Under the pieces are notes generated by a model. That model made no database searches. It saw nothing but the letters and a program-made list of their open reading frames with translations, and was not told the origin of the DNA. The position numbers were made by a program, and so were the translations under genes. From Lishizhenia tianjinensis (lineage in GTDB: Bacteria > Bacteroidota > Bacteroidia > Flavobacteriales_D > Crocinitomicaceae): a stretch of 47,234 nucleotides of DNA. The stretch is from NCBI GenBank assembly GCA_945902115.1, contig CAMDLY010000016.1, positions 1 to 47,234 of the forward strand. The letters run 5' to 3'. Shown piece after piece: positions 1 to 6,615 of this stretch. How positions within the stretch are numbered: the stretch's first letter is position 1; every line of letters begins with the position of its first letter.

Positions 1-2
1 CT

Positions 3-116
3 ACTTTGGTAAAACAAACATTTCAGGAACTTCCTTATGTTTCTCTTGAAAATATAGACACACGACAATTTGCAATAAACAGCCCTATATGATTTTTGCA
101 AATGTTTTATGAATAG
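3..116 (+). pseudogene. 5' fragment of an AAA_14/DUF4143-type ATPase, broken
   Basis: Reading from base 3, the frame encodes TLVKQTFQELPYVSLENIDT followed by RQFAINSPI, then TGA at 90-92, then FLQMFYE and TAG at 114-116. The first part resembles the stretch just after the Walker A motif (GKT-TLVK) in AAA_14/DUF4143 ATPases, where a phrase like 'PYVSLEDPDxRxFAxxDPRGFL' is common. That similarity is from memory of the family and was not searched. The resemblance seems to run through the TGA (SPI-stop-FLQ), which suggests a nonsense mutation, and the frame ends right where the repeat at 121 begins. The Walker A part lies left of the window. No functional protein is expected. Confidence 0.5.
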
Positions 117-120
117 CTTT

Positions 121-163
121 TGTTGTCTGCGTTGCAGCTGGACTTTTTAGTATTGTTGTTAAC
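121..163 (+). repeat. Direct repeat copy 1 (29 bp identical core)
   Basis: Bases 121-149 are identical to 4268-4296, starting TGTTGTCTGCGTTGCAGCTG and followed by GACTTTTTA. Similarity continues through TTGTTGnTAAC (153-163 here, 4301-4311 in copy 2), with one base of length difference. The core contains a small hairpin, CTGC-gtt-GCAG. Copy 1 follows directly after a broken ATPase fragment. Its role is unknown; a recombination or integration site is an inference from its position. Confidence 0.85.
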
Positions 164-223
164 CTGTAAATTCCTTTTTTTGTAAAGGCTTTAGGTAAAT
201 AACAGGTTAATGGAGAATAACGG

Positions 224-580
224 TTATTTAACCAGAGCCCTCAGGAAAAGTACTTCGCTTTCAAGTTGTTGAATTCGCTTCTCGTATTGATCTATTAATT
301 TATCGGGTAATAGATAAGTTGCGCTTCCAATTGTGTTGTAATTTCCTTCTTGTGTGCAGTTATTGAAAATGTTTTGGTGGTCAAACCCTAATACTTCCAT
401 GGGGTCGATACCCAAAATCTCTGAAATTTCATTTAATCGGTTGATGGTAAGCTGTGTTTCTCCACTCTCTATTTTGGAGTAAGCGCGAGTGCTCAAGCCT
501 AATTGTTGCGCCATGTATTCTTGTGTAAAGTTTTTTAATTCCCTGAGCTGTTTGATTTTAATTTCGGCTTGATGTATCAT
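224..580 (-). CDS. XRE-family HTH transcriptional regulator
   Basis: This 118-residue protein has an N-terminal Cro/C1-type helix-turn-helix at about residues 10-64 (FTQEYMAQQLGLSTRAYSKI, then ESGETQLTINRL). The C-terminal helix, around residues 95-118, looks like a short coiled coil (YEKRIQQLESEVLFLRALVK). This layout, with an Asn-rich linker between DNA-binding domain and coiled coil, is common for small orphan regulators in Bacteroidota. It is divergent from the GIY-YIG-like gene at 688, with about 107 bp between them holding both promoters, so it may control that gene and itself. A TATATTTG box lies 19 nt upstream of the start. No partner toxin is evident, so an antitoxin role is not supported. 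Confidence 0.85.
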   Translation of the reverse strand: MIHQAEIKIKQLRELKNFTQEYMAQQLGLSTRAYSKIESGETQLTINRLNEISEILGIDPMEVLGFDHQNIFNNCTQEGNYNTIGSATYLLPDKLIDQYEKRIQQLESEVLFLRALVK

Positions 581-599
581 GTTTTACGAATTAATAGTT

Positions 600-607
600 C
601 AAATATA
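600..607 (-). promoter_or_regulatory. Bacteroidota -7 box for the XRE gene
   Basis: On the minus strand this reads TATATTTG, a perfect match to the Bacteroidota -7 consensus TAnnTTTG, 19 nt upstream of the XRE start codon. I see no well-spaced -33 TTG element, so the call rests on the -7 box alone. Confidence 0.45.
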
Positions 608-687
608 GAATAAAAAATTCAATATAAGAAAAATATAAACAATAAAAAATTTATTCAAATTGTAATTTTATGTTCCAATAGACAGAA

Positions 688-1212
688 ATGGAGTATAAAT
701 TTAACGCGGATGACTTATTTGTTTTAATCGAAAATAAACAATCGGCATTTCCGTTGAATTTGGAGTTTGTTGTAAAGGACAAAAAATCGAAGGGTTTTTC
801 CGGACCAGGCATTTACTTTTTGTATAATAAAGACGAGTTAATTTATATCGGCTTTTTTTATCCGGATGGAGATGAAAGAGACGCGAGGATGGAGCGGATG
901 AAAAAAGAAATCGCAACAATTTCCATGAGAGGGCGCGAGGTGGTGTTTACTCAAACTGCATTTGATGCGCATCAACAATGCGTTAATTATCCAATTTTTC
1001 AAGGTGAAATCAGCCAAAATGGTTTTCAGACATCCGTTAAACGAATAAACTTTGTAGATAAAAATTGGAATGACTTTAAAACAAATGATTTTTTAAAGCA
1101 CTTCATATTCTATTGGTTTCCAGAAGAAAAGAACTTGGGAAGAACCAGAGAGGATCTTGCAGAAGTTACCAATCAATTACGAAAATTTTATAAACCCACA
1201 TGCAACGGGTAG
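688..1212 (+). CDS. GIY-YIG-like nuclease-fold protein, function unknown
   Basis: This 174-residue protein has GPGIYFLYNKDELIYIG at about residues 39-55, which matches the GIY...YIG signature strand pair of GIY-YIG nucleases. After it the usual K-x-x-x-R arginine and downstream Glu are not obvious. The segment RMERMKKEIATISMRGREV may be the equivalent helix and following strand, as in small Bacteroidota GIY-YIG relatives. The remainder is aromatic and charged and I do not recognise it. There is no signal peptide, so it is probably cytoplasmic. It is divergent from the XRE gene and lies inside the repeat-bracketed module. The stop codon sits in a 15-bp inverted repeat at 1202-1216. Nuclease activity is not established. 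Confidence 0.6.
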   Translation: MEYKFNADDLFVLIENKQSAFPLNLEFVVKDKKSKGFSGPGIYFLYNKDELIYIGFFYPDGDERDARMERMKKEIATISMRGREVVFTQTAFDAHQQCVNYPIFQGEISQNGFQTSVKRINFVDKNWNDFKTNDFLKHFIFYWFPEEKNLGRTREDLAEVTNQLRKFYKPTCNG

Positions 1213-1216
1213 TTGC
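1202..1216. repeat. Small perfect inverted repeat at the gene end
   Basis: GCAAC-GGGTA-GTTGC gives 5-bp arms with a 5-base loop, overlapping the TAG stop of the GIY-YIG-like gene. There is no T-tract, so it is not a typical intrinsic terminator. It could be a small recombination-type palindrome or chance. Confidence 0.4.
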
Positions 1217-1232
1217 AAAAAACAATTTAATT

Positions 1233-1973
1233 ATGAAAAAAATAATACTTTCAGTTTTAGTATTAAGTTCTGTTGTCTGCTTTGGGCAGCAATTAACAAA
1301 TTCGAACATGGAACTATGGACGACTGTTTCGTATGGCCCTGAACCAAACAATTGGCAATATAACGACGGGACAGGTATAGCTTATGGAACAAATAATAAT
1401 GCAAGAAGTTATAATGGAACAGATCCCTTAACAACCACAAAAATCACAGGTGCCGCAGCTTTTGGGGGAGCCGGAAATTCTGCTCTTTTAGAAACAAAGT
1501 CTGTTGTCGGGTCAACACTTTTGGGGGCTGGCTATACTACACTTCCTGGTTGGTTATATCGACAAGAAGCCATAACAAATACGAACATAGGGTCTTTAAC
1601 TTTTAACTACAAAAGCACTGTGGTTCAAGGAGACTCTTGTTATGTTAGGGTGGGATTAATTGATGCCAGTTTTAATATTTATTCATTAGGTGTTTTTTGG
1701 ATCAAACCATCTGATAATAGTACAACCTGGAAAACAAAAACCATCATTTTAGAAAATCTATTACCTGGAACACCAACAGAAATTTTCATTGAGGCAATGT
1801 CAACATATGATGGGTTTGATGGAAATTATTCATTTGTTACGCCAATAATAGGTTCTAAATTATACTTGGATAATTTTACGCTGAATTATTGTAATACCCC
1901 AATTACAACCAGTTTAACGGAAACAGTTTGTGATTATATGCTACCATATAACTGGAATGGAGTTACATTTTAA
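1233..1973 (+). CDS. N-terminal half of the interrupted secreted LRR protein
   Basis: This open frame gives 246 residues if started at 1233, where MKKIILSVLVLSSVVCFGQQ is a clear signal peptide ending near Gln19. An upstream in-frame start at 1200 would overlap the previous gene and bury the signal, so 1233 is preferred. Residues 20-222 form a beta-rich domain of the kind often seen at the N terminus of Bacteroidota T9SS cargo (NSNMELW..., ending in YLDNFTLNY), possibly carbohydrate-binding. The frame stops at TAA within the GVTF-stop-SAG linker. Made alone, this half would be exported by Sec but would lack the sorting domain needed for T9SS passage across the outer membrane. Confidence 0.65.
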   Translation: MKKIILSVLVLSSVVCFGQQLTNSNMELWTTVSYGPEPNNWQYNDGTGIAYGTNNNARSYNGTDPLTTTKITGAAAFGGAGNSALLETKSVVGSTLLGAGYTTLPGWLYRQEAITNTNIGSLTFNYKSTVVQGDSCYVRVGLIDASFNIYSLGVFWIKPSDNSTTWKTKTIILENLLPGTPTEIFIEAMSTYDGFDGNYSFVTPIIGSKLYLDNFTLNYCNTPITTSLTETVCDYMLPYNWNGVTF

Positions 1974-2009
1974 AGTGCTGGAACCCAATCTGCTACATTC
2001 ACTTCAGCT

Positions 2010-3146
2010 TTGGGATGTGATTCCACAGTCAATATGACATTAACCGTTGTTGGTGGGCCATACACACAAATTCCTGATGCTGCTTTTGAACAATCATTAA
2101 TTAATCTAGGCTATGACCCATGTGGAATTGTTGATGGTCAAGTGCCAACAAATAGCATTAACACCGTTTTAAATTTATTTATTCAAAATAATATTATCTC
2201 TGATTTAACTGGAATTGAGGATTTTCAAGCTCTACAATCATTAACGATTTGGAGTGCTAATCTAGGAGTAAATGGTGTCAATTTGGCTTCAAATAATAAT
2301 TTGAAATCATTAACCATTTCAAGCGCAGGTTTAACTTCTTTAAATTTATCACAAAACACATTGTTAGAAACTTTAAATATTACAGGAGGCATATCTAACA
2401 ATATCTCAACATTAGACCTAACATCAAATACAAATCTTCAAATTATTGATTGCCCGGGTACAGGGATTAACTCGCTACAACTGCCAGCAGCAGCATCTTT
2501 GACACAGCTAAATTGTCAAGCCAACAATTTAAGTTTTTTAGATTTATCAATAGTTCCAAACCTAACTTCGCTAAACGCTTCTGACAATTCATTGATAAAT
2601 TTGGGTGCAAATACGCACAATAGTCTAATTACTATGAACATTAAGAACAATTCTTTTACCGGTTTAAATTTATCTGGATTTAATCAATTAAAGTCTTTAG
2701 ATTGTTCGGATAACTCCTTGGAATGTTTAAACATTAAAAATGGTAATAATAATCAATTTTCTTACTTAAACACTCTAAATAATTTCACGCTAACTTGTAT
2801 TGAAGTAGATGATTCTCTTTTCTCTACTAATAATCCCATTTGGAATGCAAATAAAGATACTTGGTCAACATATAGCGAAGATTGTATCGGAATATGCGTA
2901 ACCGCGGATCTCTCAGATTTATTTATTGAAAACCCAAAAGTTTATCCTAATCCAACCAATAGTATCGTTACTATTCAGTCTGAGTCAGAAATTAAAGACA
3001 TTACCCTGTTAGATTTAACTGGAAAGACTTTAGGAAAATATCATACAAATTGTGTTGATCTTTCAGAATTGATGGTTGGCACATATATAATCCGTATTCG
3101 ATATTCAAATGAAATCGAGGTTGTTAAACAAATAATCAAAAATTAA
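2010..3146 (+). CDS. C-terminal half: LRRs plus T9SS type A sorting domain
   Basis: This 378-residue frame begins inside the broken gene and has no signal peptide, so it is probably not made as a separate exported protein. The first ATG (2010) falls in a TTGGGATGTGAT context that codes LGCDST in the parent frame. It contains leucine-rich repeats at roughly residues 65-260 of this piece (phrases such as LTSLNLSQNTLLETLNI and LKSLDCSDNSLECLNI). The last ~70 residues are a typical T9SS type A domain: VYPNPTNSIVTIQ, then DLTGKTLG, then GTYIIRI and a Lys/Ile-rich end. It is 6 bp upstream of the barrel gene at 3153. Confidence 0.65.
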   Translation: MGCDSTVNMTLTVVGGPYTQIPDAAFEQSLINLGYDPCGIVDGQVPTNSINTVLNLFIQNNIISDLTGIEDFQALQSLTIWSANLGVNGVNLASNNNLKSLTISSAGLTSLNLSQNTLLETLNITGGISNNISTLDLTSNTNLQIIDCPGTGINSLQLPAAASLTQLNCQANNLSFLDLSIVPNLTSLNASDNSLINLGANTHNSLITMNIKNNSFTGLNLSGFNQLKSLDCSDNSLECLNIKNGNNNQFSYLNTLNNFTLTCIEVDDSLFSTNNPIWNANKDTWSTYSEDCIGICVTADLSDLFIENPKVYPNPTNSIVTIQSESEIKDITLLDLTGKTLGKYHTNCVDLSELMVGTYIIRIRYSNEIEVVKQIIKN

Positions 3147-3152
3147 TAAATT

Positions 3153-3830
3153 ATGAAAAGAGTACTTTTTACCATCTCAACAATTGTTTCTTTTTCAACA
3201 ATTGCAGTTTGTCAAAAACCGACAGATTCAAACCCTTATTCAATAGAAGGACAATTAAGTTTGAATTCAACATCATTGACTTTTAATGCTCCTTCTCTTC
3301 GAGCTCGTTATTTTCTGAAGGACGATTTTGCAGTAAGAGCATCTATCGGTCTTCAAAATAGTTCAGAAAAGAATAATTACTATGAGCTTCCAAATAATGA
3401 AGGTCAATCTGGATATGAGATAAATAAATCATCGAACAATTCTTTATCAATTGGAGCTGAAAAACATTTATCTGGAACTAGTAAATTATCTCCTTATTTC
3501 GGTGCAGATTTTGTAATCGGTTTCGGAAATGAAACAGCAAAGTGGAATAATTACGATGGAACTGGTTTCCTATCTGATTTTACTGCAAAAGGTAAAAATC
3601 CAACGAGTAGTATTGGATTGAATTTAATTGCAGGAACAGATTATTATTTTGCAGAAAACTTTTATTTAGGTTGCGAATTAGGATTTGGATTTATCATGAG
3701 GTCAAATAAGGCAGGAACATTTGAGTACACAACTGGCGGAGTTACTACAAAAAGTTTAACAGAGCCAAGTTCAAGTAATGAATTTGGGAATAATTTTATT
3801 GGTAATATTAGATTTGGTTGGAGATTTTAA
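3153..3830 (+). CDS. Outer-membrane beta-barrel protein
   Basis: The 225 residues start with a signal peptide (MKRVLFTISTIVSFSTIAVC, cleavage before QKPTD). The rest alternates polar and hydrophobic residues with many Gly, Asn and aromatics and ends in IRFGWRF, with the terminal Phe typical of outer-membrane barrels. It resembles the small OmpW/OmpX-like 'outer membrane beta-barrel domain' proteins of Bacteroidota. It follows the LRR gene by 6 bp and is followed by a strong terminator at 3860, so the two are probably co-transcribed. The barrel might anchor or assist the neighbouring secreted protein, but nothing in the sequence proves a partnership. Confidence 0.8.
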   Translation: MKRVLFTISTIVSFSTIAVCQKPTDSNPYSIEGQLSLNSTSLTFNAPSLRARYFLKDDFAVRASIGLQNSSEKNNYYELPNNEGQSGYEINKSSNNSLSIGAEKHLSGTSKLSPYFGADFVIGFGNETAKWNNYDGTGFLSDFTAKGKNPTSSIGLNLIAGTDYYFAENFYLGCELGFGFIMRSNKAGTFEYTTGGVTTKSLTEPSSSNEFGNNFIGNIRFGWRF

Positions 3831-3859
3831 ACTTTCATAAGCTAAAAAGCACCAATCAA

Positions 3860-3886
3860 AACCCGGGTTCTTTCCCGGGTTTTTTA
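3860..3886 (+). terminator. Intrinsic terminator after the barrel gene
   Basis: AACCCGGG-TTCTTT-CCCGGGTT forms an 8-bp GC-rich stem directly followed by a run of T. It is 29 bp past the stop of the barrel gene and ends the plus-strand unit. Confidence 0.9.
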
Positions 3887-3950
3887 TTTTACAAACTTTC
3901 CTTATCTCCTCTGAAATCAGAAAAATGGGGGAGATTTTATAAATATGAGT

Positions 3951-4040
3951 AGCTTATCGAGCCTGTCGAGATAAGCTTATTGAGTAGATGATAAGTGAGT
4001 TTTGTGCATGATGAGCCTGTCGTACACATGATGAGCTTGT
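3951..4040. repeat. Intergenic hairpin and short tandem motif (GAGCCTGTCG family)
   Basis: AGCTTATC (3951-3958) and GATAAGCT (3970-3977) are inverted arms around GAGCCTGTCGA. Two further related copies follow: CATGATGAGCCTGT at 4007-4020 and CATGATGAGCTTGT at 4027-4040, 20 bp apart. The motif (AT)GAGCCTGTCG resembles short dispersed palindromic repeats seen between genes in some Bacteroidota. No coding frame of interest crosses it. The whole gene-free stretch 3831-4400 contains the terminator, these repeats, the zeta-toxin remnant and repeat copy 2; I see nothing else in it. Confidence 0.55.
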
Positions 4041-4053
4041 TTAGGTGATTAAA

Positions 4054-4272
4054 TCACACCACCTGTTTGTGAATTTCAGTAGCCAAAAGATGAACATTAC
4101 GGTAGGTCTTTTTAAGTTCTCCATTTCTTGAACGAAAAAGCAGCGACGGTTCTTTGTTTTCCCTTGAGTTATCATAAATATAGAGACGATCAACAATTTT
4201 GGATATAAGCGCACAATTAACAATTGATTTACTGTACCTAGAAATAATTTTTGGGATTGGTACATCATGTTG
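4054..4272 (-). pseudogene. C-terminal remnant of a zeta-toxin-like ATPase
   Basis: On the minus strand, beginning at the repeat edge, the frame encodes HDVPIPKIISRYSKSIVNCA, LISKIVDRLYIYDNSRENKE and PSLLFRSRNGELKKTYRNVH, then LLATEIHKQVV and TGA at 4054-4056. The order 'H-D-V-P...I-x-x-R-Y...S-I...D-R-x-Y-I-Y-D-N-S' matches the C-terminal part of zeta-toxin/predicted ABC-type ATPases (COG4185-like). The family is about 190-200 residues long and only ~72 codons remain, without Walker A. Homology starts exactly where repeat copy 2 starts (4268), so the gene was cut at the repeat. A longer overlapping frame at 4041-4322 is a shadow. Confidence 0.6.
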
Positions 4273-4311
4273 TCTGCGTTGCAGCTGGACTTTTTACGTG
4301 TTGTTGCTAAC
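4268..4311 (+). repeat. Direct repeat copy 2 (29 bp identical core)
   Basis: Bases 4268-4296 are identical to 121-149 in the same orientation, followed by CGTG-TTGTTGCTAAC (copy 1 has GTA-TTGTTGTTAAC). The left edge abuts the truncated zeta-toxin-like remnant. The next 89 bp before tyrS hold nothing I recognise. Confidence 0.85.
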
Positions 4312-4400
4312 AGATTATGCAATTTTATTCTGAAGGTTTAAAACTGTATTTGAGAGTTAACCGGAACAGGACTTCCTTTTAAATTATTTATAACCATTCC

Positions 4401-5681
4401 TCACCCCACCACAAGCACGTAGTTGTGCTTTTTCCCTTTTCCTAACAAGGCGTAACGCTTATTAATCAGGTGCTCAGTGGTGAGAATAAAGTTTTCGTCT
4501 ACTTTCTCTTTATTTACAGAAATGGCATTGGCTTTTAGTTCTCGTCGGGCTTCGCTGTTACTTGTTAAAAACCCTGTTTTCCCTGCAAGAGCATCCACAA
4601 TGCTGATGCCTTCCCCGAACTCCGAACCGCTCATGGTATAAGTAGGGACACCTTCAAAAACACTGAAAAAGTCGCGTTCGTTTAATTGCTTTAAGTCTTC
4701 CGAGGTGGATTTTCCAAATAAAATATTACTCGCGGCAATGGCTGCATGAAGAGCCGCCACTCCGTGCACGCGCGTTGTAATGTCTTCAGCTAACGCACGT
4801 TGTAAGACCCGCAAATGTGGCGCCTCTTGATGCGTAGCTTCCAAGGCTTCAATTTCTTCTTTGGTTTTTAGTGTAAAAATGCGAATAAAATTAACTGCAT
4901 CGGCATCACTGGCGTTCAGCCAAAACTGGTAGAATTGGTAAGGTGAGGTTTTTTCCGGATCTAACCAAACTGATCCACCTTCGGTTTTTCCGAATTTCGT
5001 TCCATCAGCTTTTTTAATCAACGGTGTCGTGACCGCATACGCTTCACCTCCAGCCTTGCGACGAATAAGCTCCGTACCTGTTACAATATTTCCCCATTGG
5101 TCAGAACCGCCCAATTGAATGATACATTGTTTGTGCTTGTTGAGGTAATAGAAGTCGTAACCCTGCACCAACTGATAGGAAAATTCCGTGAAAGACATTC
5201 CTGTTTCCAGTCGTTTTTTCACTGAATCTTTTGATAGCATGTAATTAACCGTGATGTGTTTTCCAACGTCGCGAATGAAGTCTAAAAATGAAAAATCTTT
5301 GAACCAGTCATAATTATTGACCATTTCTGCTGAGGTGTTTCCCGAGGAGAAGTCCAGAAATTTTTCTAGTTGGTTTTTCACGCAGGCTACATTATGCGAT
5401 AGTGTTTCAGCACCTAATAAATTGCGCTCTTGCGATTTTCCGGATGGGTCTCCCACCATCCCTGTAGCGCCACCAACTAAGGCAAAAGGCTTGTGACCGG
5501 CACGCTGAAAATGCACCAAGGTCATAATTTGCACTAAGTGTCCAACATGTAGCGAATCTGCCGTTGGATCAAAACCGATGTACCCTGAGCTCGACTTTTT
5601 CAATAAGGCTTCTTCGGTACCAGGCATGATGTCGTGTATCATGCCCCTCCATTGTAGTTCGGCAATAAAATTTGTAGGCAT
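4401..5681 (-). CDS. tyrS: Tyrosine--tRNA ligase
   Basis: TyrS attaches tyrosine to tRNA-Tyr in the cytoplasm. The 426-residue length is normal for bacterial TyrS. The class I signatures are visible: the HIGH box as HVGH at 45-48 in [13 protein letters not shown], the tyrosine-binding segment [11 protein letters not shown], the conserved [14 protein letters not shown], and the KMSKS box as KFGKTE near residue 230. The C-terminal ~70 residues form an S4 RNA-binding domain ([15 protein letters not shown]). The start is one base after the gldA stop, so it is co-transcribed with gldA, probably from the TAACTTTG box before gldA. No T-box is present, as expected outside Firmicutes. Confidence 0.97.
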   Translation of the reverse strand: MPTNFIAELQWRGMIHDIMPGTEEALLKKSSSGYIGFDPTADSLHVGHLVQIMTLVHFQRAGHKPFALVGGATGMVGDPSGKSQERNLLGAETLSHNVACVKNQLEKFLDFSSGNTSAEMVNNYDWFKDFSFLDFIRDVGKHITVNYMLSKDSVKKRLETGMSFTEFSYQLVQGYDFYYLNKHKQCIIQLGGSDQWGNIVTGTELIRRKAGGEAYAVTTPLIKKADGTKFGKTEGGSVWLDPEKTSPYQFYQFWLNASDADAVNFIRIFTLKTKEEIEALEATHQEAPHLRVLQRALAEDITTRVHGVAALHAAIAASNILFGKSTSEDLKQLNERDFFSVFEGVPTYTMSGSEFGEGISIVDALAGKTGFLTSNSEARRELKANAISVNKEKVDENFILTTEHLINKRYALLGKGKKHNYVLVVG

Positions 5682-5682
5682 G

Positions 5683-6582
5683 TTAATGGGTTAATTCTTG
5701 GAATACTTCTTCTAGAGACTTATTTTTAACTTGTAAGGTTAATACAAGCCACCCTTTTTGTTGGGCATATGAAGCAACTGCTTTTCTTAAATCCACATCC
5801 TCTCCTGTTTCCACCAACCAACCGTTATTCAAGTCTTTCACTTTGCTGACATGAGGGATTTTAGTCAATTCTGTTTTGGTTATTTTTGCGTCGAATTCTA
5901 CATAAACAGTTTGTTTTGCCGCCTGATCTTTCAAGGCTGCTGCACTGTTATTAGCCACTAACTCTCCTTTTGAAATAATAATAATTCTATCACAAATAGC
6001 TTCCACCTCCTGCATGATATGGGTAGAAAGTATCACGGTTTTTTCTTTTCCTACCCGCTTAATGAGCGCACGAATCTCCGCAAGTTGATTTGGGTCAAGA
6101 CCGGTGGTCGGTTCGTCCAATATGAGGACATCCGGATCATGAATTAAGGCCTGCGCCAAACCAACACGTTGTTTGTATCCTTTTGACAGCATTTCGATTT
6201 TCTTATTTTGCTCTACCTCAAGCCCTACTGCTTCAATCATCTCATCCACGCGACTCCTGACATTTTTTATTTTGTAAATTTTTCCAATAAATTCTAAATA
6301 TTCACGCACATACATGTCTGTGTAGAGGGGATTGTTTTCTGGGAGGTATCCGATAACTTTTCGGGTTTCTAGATTGTCAACATCCACTTTGTTGCCATTA
6401 ATTAGCACTTCTCCTCCGCTGGCATTGATGTATCCCACCATTATTTTCATGGTGGTAGATTTCCCTGCTCCATTCGGCCCGAGAAACCCTACTATTTCGC
6501 CTTTGTTAACCCTAAACGAGATGTCATTTACTGCGGCTTGGCTGCCATAGTATTTAGTAAGGTTTTTGACTTCAATAGACAT
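5683..6582 (-). CDS. gldA: GldA-type ABC transporter ATP-binding protein
   Basis: This 299-residue ATPase has Walker [10 protein letters not shown] at 35-43, an atypical signature [15 protein letters not shown] near 133, and Walker [14 protein letters not shown]. The [11 protein letters not shown] signature and the opening [14 protein letters not shown] are characteristic of GldA, which works with the GldF/GldG permease in gliding and T9SS-bearing Bacteroidota. The permease genes are not in this window. It lies 1 bp before tyrS and 33 bp after the S41 protease. It has its own TAnnTTTG box 4 nt before the ATG, so it may start a separate transcript. The alternative is a general ABC-2 type exporter ATPase. 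Confidence 0.8.
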   Translation of the reverse strand: MSIEVKNLTKYYGSQAAVNDISFRVNKGEIVGFLGPNGAGKSTTMKIMVGYINASGGEVLINGNKVDVDNLETRKVIGYLPENNPLYTDMYVREYLEFIGKIYKIKNVRSRVDEMIEAVGLEVEQNKKIEMLSKGYKQRVGLAQALIHDPDVLILDEPTTGLDPNQLAEIRALIKRVGKEKTVILSTHIMQEVEAICDRIIIISKGELVANNSAAALKDQAAKQTVYVEFDAKITKTELTKIPHVSKVKDLNNGWLVETGEDVDLRKAVASYAQQKGWLVLTLQVKNKSLEEVFQELTH

Positions 6583-6586
6583 ACTG

Positions 6587-6594
6587 CAAAGTTA
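6587..6594 (-). promoter_or_regulatory. -7 box (TAACTTTG) 4 nt before the gldA start
   Basis: On the minus strand TAACTTTG-cagt-ATG is a perfect TAnnTTTG box. Its distance from the ATG implies a leaderless or nearly leaderless gldA-tyrS mRNA. No clear -33 element is seen at 17-21 nt. Confidence 0.45.
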
Positions 6595-6615
6595 AGAATT
6601 TAGACGTGCTTACTT

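Larger units (their letters stand above)
1233..3146 (+). pseudogene. Secreted LRR protein with T9SS type A sorting domain, interrupted by in-frame TAA
   Basis: The reading frame from 1233 continues in register to 3146, broken only by TAA at 1971-1973. Codons after the stop encode SAGTQSATFTSALGCDSTVN, which completes the Bacteroidota module 'W-N-G-V-T-F-x-S-A-G-T...GCDSTV..LTV' begun before it. The intact product would be about 637 residues: signal peptide, an N-terminal beta-rich domain, the GCDSTV linker, leucine-rich repeats and a type A C-terminal domain. A single substitution (CAA, GAA or AAA to TAA) explains the break. It is either a real pseudogene or a sequence error. Confidence 0.8.

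Noticed and set aside
121-163. Calling the repeats integron attC sites
   Set aside because: No clean RYYYAAC/GTTRRRY core pair is seen and no integrase is in the window; kept only as a hypothesis.
224-1212. XRE plus GIY-YIG as a toxin-antitoxin pair
   Set aside because: The genes are divergent, not in an antitoxin-toxin operon, and neither matches a known toxin.
1272-1290. TGTTGTCTGC inside the LRR signal peptide coding region as a third copy of the repeat
   Set aside because: Only 10 bp match, and it is explained by coding for SVVCFG; likely chance.
1971-1973. Reassignment of TAA to a sense codon
   Set aside because: Many clearly intact genes in the window end in TAA at the expected family length, so the standard bacterial code applies.
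4041-4322. 93-codon minus-strand open frame
   Set aside because: It runs across the repeat and in a different frame from the zeta-toxin remnant; its product is not protein-like compared with the remnant frame, so it is a shadow.
4323-4400. T-box, riboswitch or terminator beside tyrS
   Set aside because: Only a weak GGAA/TTCC hairpin without a T-tract is seen; nothing supports a regulatory RNA.
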